Part shown: piece after piece, positions 32,801-38,268 of the stretch
Layout: every line of letters begins with the position of its first letter
How positions within the stretch are numbered: the stretch's first letter is position 1
Assembly (NCBI GenBank): GCA_026388415.1
Contig: JAPLJV010000033.1
Span: 1-38,268 of the forward strand
Direction: 5' to 3'
Origin: Deltaproteobacteria bacterium
GTDB taxonomy: Bacteria; Desulfobacterota; Syntrophia; Syntrophales; JACQWR01
Length of the DNA: 38,268 nt
Made by a program: the position numbers and the translations under genes
The notes under the pieces: generated by a model
Database searches by the model: none
What the model saw: the letters and a program-made list of their open reading frames with translations, nothing else
Told to the model about the DNA's origin: nothing

Positions 32801-32975
32801 TTCAAATCCCCCTTGCTCCCCCTTTTCTAAAGGGGGAAATTTTGGTTCCCCTCTTTGGCAAAGAGGAGGTAAGGGAGATTTGCGCCTGAAAATGCACATA
32901 AAATCCCCTTTGTTGAAGGGGGCAATTTTTTTATTCCCTTCTTTGGCAAAGAGGGGGTAGGGGAGATTTGCTTTA
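32801..32975. repeat. Two C-rich palindromic repeats in tandem, downstream of tonB
   Basis: Two complex units (about 32801-32880 and 32908-32972) each combine CAAATCCCCC/AATCCCC arms, a CCCTTT..TAAAGGGGG inner hairpin and a CCTCTTTGGCAAAGAGG hairpin ending in GGGGAGATTTGC. Same family as 14456, 15873 and 37956. The rest of the 480-bp gap between the adhesin start and the TonB stop has no recognisable gene. Confidence 0.75.
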
Positions 32976-33010
32976 TCCTTGGCGACAGCTTGCTGTCAAG
33001 GGGTTTAACT

Positions 33011-33883
33011 TCAGTTCAGTTCGAATTTTACTGGTATATCTACCCACATGGTGACCGGCGTTCCCATCTTTTTCGCCGGGGAAAATTTCCAGACTTTGAC
33101 CGCATCCTGGGCTGATTTGTCAAGCAGTTCGTAGCCGGAGGTTTTTTTCATTTTCAGACGGCCCACACTGCCATCGGCCAGGACTTCCACGGACAGCATC
33201 ACCACGCCGGCATAGCCGCGTTGGCGGGCCGGCAGTGGATAGTCGGGGAGGTAGTTTTCGCTGTAACGGGGGGCGGCAAAGGTCAGGCTGCCGCTCCGGC
33301 TTGTCTCCAACTTTCCATACCCGGACATTTCGCCACGGGAAGCGATAACATACTGATTTCCACGAACATTATTGCCGCGCTCAGTTGTTGTGGCGGGGAT
33401 TATCCGTGCAGATGAGCCGGTATCCGGCGAGGATGCGGTAACGATTGACGGCGTTGACGATGCTGCAGCTTCAGAGCCGGGCCGGGAATGCTGATCAGCC
33501 GAGGATACCGGGGCAAGGTTCCTTGCCCCTTGGTCTTTGGCCTGCAGAGTGGCCGCCTCGCCCGCTGCTTTTGCGGCCAGAGTTTCCCGCCCGCCCTGGG
33601 GAGGCGCCTCTTCCAATATTTTTGCCACGTCCACGGTAATTTCCGGTTCCCTGGGGTTTTCTATGCCAAAGCGGGTCTTTTCATTTATTGCCAGTGGCGC
33701 CGGCAGAGGGGCCGGTTTTTCCAGCTCCGCAGGCATGATCAGCGCTACCTGAAGGAACCCGCTGGTATTTAACGCCCCGGCATCCTTGAAAACCAGGGCA
33801 TAGGCCAGAAAAATACCTCCATGAATGATCAAGGATACAATAGCGGCAACGGTAAGGCTTTTCGAACCGGCTACTCTTTCCAT
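33011..33883 (-). CDS. tonB: TonB-family energy transducer
   Basis: About 290 residues from the ATG at 33883 (GGGTGAAG upstream); a GTG four codons earlier is possible. A single N-terminal membrane segment (about 8-31, LTVAAIVSLIIHGGIFLAYALVF) is followed by a Pro/Ala-rich periplasmic linker. The C-terminal TonB domain has DYPLPARQRGYAGVVMLSVEV, DGSVGRLKMKKTSG and AQDAVKVWKFSPAKKMG. It would transmit proton-motive energy, with ExbBD, to the TonB-dependent receptor encoded two genes upstream. exbB and exbD are not in the window. Confidence 0.92.
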   Translation of the reverse strand: MERVAGSKSLTVAAIVSLIIHGGIFLAYALVFKDAGALNTSGFLQVALIMPAELEKPAPLPAPLAINEKTRFGIENPREPEITVDVAKILEEAPPQGGRETLAAKAAGEAATLQAKDQGARNLAPVSSADQHSRPGSEAAASSTPSIVTASSPDTGSSARIIPATTTERGNNVRGNQYVIASRGEMSGYGKLETSRSGSLTFAAPRYSENYLPDYPLPARQRGYAGVVMLSVEVLADGSVGRLKMKKTSGYELLDKSAQDAVKVWKFSPAKKMGTPVTMWVDIPVKFELN

Positions 33884-33949
33884 AACTTCACCCACCCCTT
33901 GCCCCCCACCCTAACCCTCCCCCGCAAAGGGGTGAGGGGATTAATATGG

Positions 33950-34465
33950 CTATTTCTCTATCCCTGTTCTTGCCTCGACGCCTTTTTGATAGTAATGTTT
34001 GATCTCGCCCATCTCCGTCACTAAGTCGGCAATTTCCACGATGCGGGGATCGGCTTTCCGGCCCGTTAAAATTAGTTCCACGTCGGCCGGTTTTTTCCTG
34101 ATCAGATCGAGCAATCTTTCCACCGAAAACAGGGGAAAATACGTGGCAATGTTGACTTCATCGAGGATGATTACTTGATATTGGCCGCTTAACATTGCTG
34201 CCTCCGCCTCCTCCAGACCTGCGACGGCAAGCCTCTTGTCTTCCTCGGCGGGCTCCTGATAGATAAAACATCCCCGGCCATACTGTTTGAGGGTGATCAG
34301 ATCGGAGAACCTGCCCAAGGCCTTGATTTCACTGTATTCGGCGCCTTTCACAAACTGGGCGATGAATACTTTCAGACCGGCGCCGGCCGCACGCAAGGCC
34401 AGGCCCAGGGCCGCCGTCGTCTTCCCCTTGCCGTCACCTGTGTATACCTGGATATAACCATGCAT
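33950..34465 (-). CDS. cobO: Cob(I)yrinic acid a,c-diamide adenosyltransferase (CobO/BtuR)
   Basis: Encodes 171 residues. The P-loop GDGKGKTTAALGLALRA (from Gly10) binds ATP, and VIILDEVNIATYFPLF and LILTGRKADPRI are further family motifs. It transfers the adenosyl group to cob(I)alamin or its precursor, turning imported corrinoid into the coenzyme form. The gene has AAGGAGG upstream and starts 15 nt after the receptor stop. Together with the cobalamin riboswitch and TonB it forms a corrinoid uptake and activation unit. Confidence 0.95.
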   Translation of the reverse strand: MHGYIQVYTGDGKGKTTAALGLALRAAGAGLKVFIAQFVKGAEYSEIKALGRFSDLITLKQYGRGCFIYQEPAEEDKRLAVAGLEEAEAAMLSGQYQVIILDEVNIATYFPLFSVERLLDLIRKKPADVELILTGRKADPRIVEIADLVTEMGEIKHYYQKGVEARTGIEK

Positions 34466-34480
34466 AATGGTTCCTCCTTT

Positions 34481-36619
34481 TTAAAAATCCATTGTCAGAC
34501 CGAAAATAAAGTTTCTGTCCGGCGAAGGATAGTAACCTTTCTCCGTCGGGAATCCTCCGATTGCTCCATATTCCGCATATTCTTTGTTCATTATATTGTT
34601 GACGCCCAGGAAGGCCTTGGCATTTTTCCAGCGATAATCTAACCTCGTATTGACCAGAAAATATTCCTCCTGATCGTCGAAGGCATTATTGAAGTCGCTG
34701 ATAAAGGGGCGGCTCCCGACATAGACGCCGTTTACGGTTAAAGACAGCTCCTTGGCCGGTAATAGGGACACGCCGAGCGTGGCTTTATCTCTGGACACTC
34801 CGGGGGAATCCTTGCCGGCATACTGGCCCTCTTCAATCCGCGCCTGCAGATGGGTGTAGCTGCCCTGCAAAGACAGCCAGGCGACAACTTGAGCGCGGAA
34901 GGACAATTCCAGGCCCTGTCGGCGCGTCAGGCCGTCCAGATTCTCGTTGGCATAGGTGGCCGGATTGTAAAAAATCTCGTTTTTGACATCCATGCGGAAA
35001 AAATTCAGATGGAAAACAAGAGCTTCCGTAAAATAATGCCGAACGCCCAATTCATAGTCGTCAGACTGCTGCGGCATCAGGGAGCCCGTCACCGTACTGG
35101 TGATAAAGCTGAAAAGTTCGTCCAGCACGGGATACCGGAAGCCTTTGCTATAACTTCCATAAAGATATGACTTCTCGGTGTACAGATAGTTCAGGCCGGC
35201 GGTATAGGCTTCCTGGCTTACCGTAACGCTTGCGGGAGTGCCCGGTTCGTATTTGAATTGTGCCCGGTCATTACGGTAACCGCCCGAGAGAATCAGGTTT
35301 TTCCGGAGACTCAGCTCATCATGGATATAATAACCATGCTCCTCTTTTCTTAACGTGTAATTGTTCAGGCTTGGGGCGCCAAAAAAAACGGAATCATTCG
35401 TGATGCCTTCCTTAACATCGTGAAAATCAAAACCGGCGGTTAGGCTATTGGCAAATGTCCCCACCGCCTTTTTCAGGACCACACGGGGAGACAGATCCAG
35501 CGTCTCTAACTTCGTTTGACCCGTAAAATTACCCCAGGAACCGGTGGCAAAAGACTGGAAATCTCTCTGCCGGAAGGAAATATCCAGGCTCATCAGGCTT
35601 TCTCCCCAGAAGTATAATTCGGGGCTGGCCTTGAGGTAATAGTCCTCCGTCCTGGCAAAATCATTGGGATAAATGCTGTCCGTCCTCTGTCTGCCGGCGG
35701 CAAAATCACTTTCCTTCAGGGCGCCCGGAAGTCCCGTGTTGTCCCGGTGATAGCCACTGCTCAGGTTGAGCTTAAAATGATCCCCCTGGTAGTAATTAAA
35801 GTTTACACCGGCATCGCTGCCCTCCGTCTGGCTGTTGGCCCGGTAACCGTCCGATTTTATATAACTGCCGGACAGCAGATAGGACAGGATCTTCCCGCCG
35901 CTGCCGATATAGGCATTCGTTTTGCGGGTATTGTAACTGCCGACGCTTGCCTCCGCCCCGGTCTTGAAGCCCTCGCCTTCTTTGGTGATGATATTGACGA
36001 CGCCGCCGGCGGCATTATCGCCATAAAGAACACTGCCGCCACCGCCTCTGATGATCTCGATCCGCCTGATCCTCTCCAAAGGCACGAGCGCCCAGTCGGA
36101 GCCGCTTAAATCGGCCTGCGTGACCCGCCGGCCATCTACGAGAACCAGGGAATTCAGGGTAGCCGATTCGCCAAAGCCGCGCAAGTCCACCGTATAAGTC
36201 CGCCGGTTTCCGGAAATGTCGTTGACCTGCACCCCCGCCTGATTTCTCAGAAACTCGGGAACGCTCTGAGCGGCAGAACTTTTTATATCCTTTTCTGTAA
36301 AGATGGTTACGTTCGCCGGCACGGAAGTCAACTGCTCTGCATGTCTTGTCGCCGTGACGACCACCTCTGCCATAACCGGGGCATCATCCGGATTTATATT
36401 TTGGGCGGCAAAAACCGGTCCACCGGCGATAAGTCCTATGATCATTGCTCCAAAAACGAAACGTCTCGTTTTGTCATTCCGGCGCAGGCCGGAATCCAGA
36501 AATATCAATGCGTTACAAGCGCGCTGGACACCGGTTTTCACCGGTGTGACGAGTTTTGCAATTGGCTCATATGTTAAGCCATTTAATCGTTTTAAAAAAT
36601 AACCTGGTACTCTTTTCAT
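34481..36619 (-). CDS. btuB: TonB-dependent outer-membrane receptor, cobalamin (BtuB-like)
   Basis: About 712 residues if read from the ATG at 36619; the frame is open to a TTG at 36733. A signal-peptide core (FVFGAMIIGLIAGGPVFAAQ) is followed by a TonB box-like EVVVTATR, the plug (VPEFLRNQAGVQVNDISG, TVDLRGFGESA, IEIIRGGGGSVLYGDNAAGGVVNIIT), and a 22-strand barrel ending in NFIFGLTMDF. B12 specificity is inferred from the riboswitch upstream and cobO downstream. The N-terminus is odd: the roughly 50 residues before the signal core (VTPVKTGVQ, FLDSGLRRNDK) are the translation of a palindromic repeat. The true start is therefore uncertain. Confidence 0.88.
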   Translation of the reverse strand: MKRVPGYFLKRLNGLTYEPIAKLVTPVKTGVQRACNALIFLDSGLRRNDKTRRFVFGAMIIGLIAGGPVFAAQNINPDDAPVMAEVVVTATRHAEQLTSVPANVTIFTEKDIKSSAAQSVPEFLRNQAGVQVNDISGNRRTYTVDLRGFGESATLNSLVLVDGRRVTQADLSGSDWALVPLERIRRIEIIRGGGGSVLYGDNAAGGVVNIITKEGEGFKTGAEASVGSYNTRKTNAYIGSGGKILSYLLSGSYIKSDGYRANSQTEGSDAGVNFNYYQGDHFKLNLSSGYHRDNTGLPGALKESDFAAGRQRTDSIYPNDFARTEDYYLKASPELYFWGESLMSLDISFRQRDFQSFATGSWGNFTGQTKLETLDLSPRVVLKKAVGTFANSLTAGFDFHDVKEGITNDSVFFGAPSLNNYTLRKEEHGYYIHDELSLRKNLILSGGYRNDRAQFKYEPGTPASVTVSQEAYTAGLNYLYTEKSYLYGSYSKGFRYPVLDELFSFITSTVTGSLMPQQSDDYELGVRHYFTEALVFHLNFFRMDVKNEIFYNPATYANENLDGLTRRQGLELSFRAQVVAWLSLQGSYTHLQARIEEGQYAGKDSPGVSRDKATLGVSLLPAKELSLTVNGVYVGSRPFISDFNNAFDDQEEYFLVNTRLDYRWKNAKAFLGVNNIMNKEYAEYGAIGGFPTEKGYYPSPDRNFIFGLTMDF
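36472..36547. repeat. Composite palindromic element read in frame at the 5' end of the receptor gene
   Basis: GTCATTCCGG...CCGGAATCCAG, a 24-nt spacer, then CTGGACACCGG...CCGGTGTGAC. Same two-unit layout as 22144-22213. On the minus strand it stays open in the receptor frame and encodes TPVKTGVQ and DSGLRRND just before the signal-peptide core. Confidence 0.8.
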
Positions 36620-36652
36620 TTTGCTATCCGGTGCTCTGTTTAGTCCTCGCTT

Positions 36653-36719
36653 GACGGGTGAAAACCGGCATCCAGAACTCCTTGGAAACACTGGTTTCCG
36701 GATCACGTCCAGAATGACG
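36653..36719. repeat. Second, degenerate composite palindromic element upstream of the receptor
   Basis: GACGGGTGAAAACCGGCATCCAG, a 15-nt spacer (AACTCCTTGGAAACA), then CTGGTTTCCGG...CCAGAATGAC. The ends match the family but the internal stems are worn. It lies between the riboswitch and the receptor start at 36619. Confidence 0.7.
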
Positions 36720-36763
36720 AAGCAGGGTTGCAACGCGCTTGATTACGAAACTACCTGAATGAT

Positions 36764-36784
36764 TTAATAAGGGATTTTCTTCAT
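36764..36784 (-). pseudogene. Six-codon frame opened by the riboswitch-controlled start (MKKIPY-stop)
   Basis: The ATG at 36784 has an ideal ribosome site (GGGAGG, 6 nt spacing) at the end of the cobalamin riboswitch. It encodes MKKIPY and stops at TAA (36764-36766). It is in the same reading frame as the receptor, 165 nt upstream of the receptor ATG, but two in-frame TAA codons intervene. It may be the original receptor start, now detached by repeat insertion, or a leader peptide. Confidence 0.6.
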
Positions 36785-36985
36785 GGCATTCCTCCCGCGA
36801 GTTTAGAGGAATGGACCGGTCTTCCGGCTCAGGGCCACCTACTCATCCGCCTTCCCAGCGCCATTTTACCGGCGACAGTGGCTTATTGGACTTTCGTTCC
36901 CTTCACGGCTGCGGGGCAGCGGGGGCTTTGCACCCCTCTTCCACAAATCCATTCCGTTGATAAGATAGATATCACTTCCTGCGCG
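36785..36985 (-). promoter_or_regulatory. Cobalamin riboswitch
   Basis: On the minus strand the aptamer contains GGGGTGCAAAGCCCC, GAAGGGAACGAAAGTCC, AAGCCACTG and the B12 box GAGCCGGAAGACCGGTCC, in the canonical order. P1 can form between GGAATGGA (36948-36955) and TCCATTCC (36808-36815). The same 3' strand can pair instead with the downstream ribosome site: CATTCCTC (36806-36813) with GAGGAATG (36787-36794). The two pairings share bases, so they look like the switching element controlling translation. The class binds adenosyl- or other cobalamins and usually represses uptake genes when B12 is plentiful. Confidence 0.93.
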
Positions 36986-37075
36986 TCTCTATAAAATACT
37001 CAATTCGGGATGTCAAGCAGGAAATGGGCGGCGACTCCTGACCGCAGGATATGAACATTTTTATGAACATTTATA

Positions 37076-37104
37076 TTGACAAGGATAGCTACAATGTGTA
37101 GATA
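37076..37104 (+). promoter_or_regulatory. Candidate promoter with embedded palindrome for the SDR-thiolase genes
   Basis: TTGACA (37076-37081) and TAGATA (37099-37104) are 17 nt apart. Between and across them lies a perfect dyad, CTACA-ATG-TGTAG (37089-37101), well placed for a repressor. The rest of 36986-37177 shows nothing else. Confidence 0.55.
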
Positions 37105-37177
37105 GCAAAGCGTAGCCGGTCGCAGTTATTTCAGGAAATTATCCCGCTCATCAAAATTTTAACGTCAGGAGGAATAC

Positions 37178-37927
37178 ATGCTATTAGAAGGAAGAAATGC
37201 CATCGTCAGCGGCGGTTCCCAGGGTATTGGCACCGCCACATCTCTGGAACTGGCCCGCGAAGGGGCAAACGTGTGTGTGCTTTACCGTAAGCACGAGGAT
37301 GAGGCCAAGCAAGTCGTAGATGAAATCAAGGCGATGGGCAGAAAGGCCATTCATCTCGCTTGCGATATCTCCTCGTTCAAGGATGCCGAACGGGTAGTAA
37401 AAGATACCTTAGCCGCATTCGGCCGGATTGACATCCTCGTCAACAACGCCGGCATGAACTGGGACGGTGTCTGCTGGAAGATGACGGAAGAGCAGTGGGA
37501 CCGGGTTATTGAAGTCAACCTCAAGGGATATTTCAATTTTGTCCGGCAGGTGGCGCCGCTCTTCAAGGATCAGAAGTACGGGAAAATCATCAATATCACC
37601 TCGATCAACGGCATTCGCGGCAAGTTCGGGCAGAGCAACTATTCCGCCGCCAAGGCCGGCATCATCGGCTATACCAAGGCTCTGGCCAAGGAACTGGGAC
37701 CCTTCGGCGTCAACGTCGTCGCGATTGCACCGGGACTGATCGAGACCGCGATGATGAGCCAGAACGAGTCCCGCGACAAGATCATTGACATGGCCATGAA
37801 CGAAATGGCACTCAAGCGTATCGGCCTGCCGGAAGACGTGGCAACGGTCATCGCGTTTTTTGCCTCCGACAAGGCCCGGCACATTACGGGCGAAGTAGTC
37901 AAGGTGGACGGCGGTCAGTATATCTAA
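37178..37927 (+). CDS. Short-chain dehydrogenase/reductase, FabG/PhaB-like 3-oxoacyl reductase
   Basis: Encodes 249 residues with AGGAGG at ideal spacing. The nucleotide motif is SGGSQGIGTATSLELAREG, followed by NNAGMNWDG. The catalytic Ser-Tyr-Lys set lies in INITSINGIRG and YSAAKAG, and GEVVKVDGGQYI is the C-terminus. Either 3-oxoacyl-ACP reductase or acetoacetyl-CoA reductase activity fits; the thiolase that follows on the same strand favours acyl-CoA chemistry. Confidence 0.9.
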   Translation: MLLEGRNAIVSGGSQGIGTATSLELAREGANVCVLYRKHEDEAKQVVDEIKAMGRKAIHLACDISSFKDAERVVKDTLAAFGRIDILVNNAGMNWDGVCWKMTEEQWDRVIEVNLKGYFNFVRQVAPLFKDQKYGKIINITSINGIRGKFGQSNYSAAKAGIIGYTKALAKELGPFGVNVVAIAPGLIETAMMSQNESRDKIIDMAMNEMALKRIGLPEDVATVIAFFASDKARHITGEVVKVDGGQYI

Positions 37928-37955
37928 GGAGTTTATTGGGATTGGTTGCTTAACC

Positions 37956-38070
37956 CAAATCCCCCTCAGTCCCCTTTTACTAAAGGGGGATTTAATGATT
38001 CCTCCCCCCTTTGCTAAAGGGGGGTATTATGGTTCCCCTCTTTGACAAAGAGGGGTTAGGGGAGATTTTA
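37956..38070. repeat. C-rich palindromic repeat cluster between the SDR and thiolase genes
   Basis: AAATCCCCCTCAG, CCTTTTACTAAAGGGGGA, CCCCTTTGCTAAAGGGGGG and CCCTCTTTGACAAAGAGGGG hairpins follow one another. The largest copy of the dispersed C-rich family in the window; it fills most of the 206-bp gap between two genes that are probably co-transcribed. Confidence 0.75.
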
Positions 38071-38133
38071 ATTGTCCTTTGTGACGACGATCCGTTATGA
38101 GGGTTTCATTACTTAACTAAATAGGAGAAAATT

Positions 38134-38268
38134 ATGGGAAAAGTTGCAATTATTGGCGTGGGACAAAGCGTCTTCGTCCGCAGTTATCCGGGTTCCATCC
38201 GGGAGCTGGCTTTCGAGGGATTCCGGGAGGCCATGCAGGATGCCAAGATAAAAAATACCGATATTGAT
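38134..38268 (+). CDS. Thiolase family protein (acetyl-CoA acetyltransferase-like), 5' end only
   Basis: The first 45 codons are present; the gene runs off the window. GGAG lies 8 nt upstream of the ATG. GKVAIIGVGQSVFVR followed by IRELAFEGFREAMQDA is the standard N-terminus of the thiolase / SCP-x-like acyltransferase group. The active-site Cys and His lie beyond the edge. With the SDR gene it suggests 3-oxoacyl-CoA formation or cleavage. Confidence 0.85.
   Translation, partial: MGKVAIIGVGQSVFVRSYPGSIRELAFEGFREAMQDAKIKNTDID

Noticed and set aside
32684-32899. 71-codon minus-strand open frame upstream of the adhesin
   Set aside because: Its first half is the translation of C-rich palindromic repeats; the remainder resembles no family I recognise.
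36764-36784. Listing the MKKIPY frame as a normal gene
   Set aside because: Six codons cannot be called a gene without evidence; recorded as a possible detached receptor start or leader peptide.

Overview
The window looks like chromosomal DNA from an anaerobic, Gram-negative bacterium, most likely a Desulfobacterota (old Deltaproteobacteria) of the Syntrophus/Smithella kind. This is inferred from outer-membrane functions (TonB, TonB-dependent receptor, LapA-type adhesin), strong AGGAGG-type ribosome sites, and an abundance of C-rich and GGAATCCAG-type palindromic repeats. No rRNA or tRNA gene was found, so the placement is tentative.

1-11.4 kb, minus strand: a complete type I-C CRISPR-Cas locus. 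Reading leftwards: an AAA+/DUF4143 ATPase, a WYL-domain regulator, a DEDDh (DnaQ-like) exonuclease, cas3, cas5c, cas8c, cas7c, cas4, a BRO-N (antirepressor-like) gene, cas1, cas2, a leader, and the first CRISPR repeat at the window edge. The BRO-N gene between cas4 and cas1, the exonuclease coupled to cas3, and a 48-bp palindromic element read in frame inside that exonuclease are the unusual points.

11.7-15.9 kb: housekeeping genes. These are an FAD-dependent dehydrogenase-like protein (+), ribD (-, 3' ends overlapping), an RmlC-like cupin (+) and a prepilin peptidase (+).

16.0-24.9 kb, minus strand: an eight-gene glyoxylate/hydroxypyruvate/glycerate cluster. It holds a glyoxylate carboligase-like ThDP enzyme, a hydroxypyruvate isomerase-like TIM barrel, a D-2-hydroxyacid dehydrogenase, a class V aminotransferase, a CitE/malyl-CoA lyase-like enzyme, glycerate kinase and two tandem tartronate semialdehyde reductases. 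Together they could take glyoxylate (possibly released from malyl-CoA) to 2-phosphoglycerate.

24.9-28.5 kb: an accessory patch. It contains a truncated vapC, a second AAA+/DUF4143 ATPase, an intact RHH-VapC pair, a DUF433 antitoxin with a decapitated DUF5615-type partner, and several short repeats.

28.4-33.0 kb: a 1346-residue LapA/BapA-type RTX adhesin with an N-terminal retention module, a TAAG protease-site motif and a strong terminator, followed by repeat-rich non-coding DNA.

33.0-37.0 kb, minus strand: a vitamin B12 uptake operon (cobalamin riboswitch, TonB-dependent receptor, cob(I)alamin adenosyltransferase, TonB). The start codon served by the riboswitch's ribosome site opens only a six-codon frame. 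Palindromic repeats lie between it and the receptor.

37.0 kb to the end, plus strand: an SDR reductase (FabG/PhaB-like) and the start of a thiolase, probably an acyl-CoA metabolism operon.
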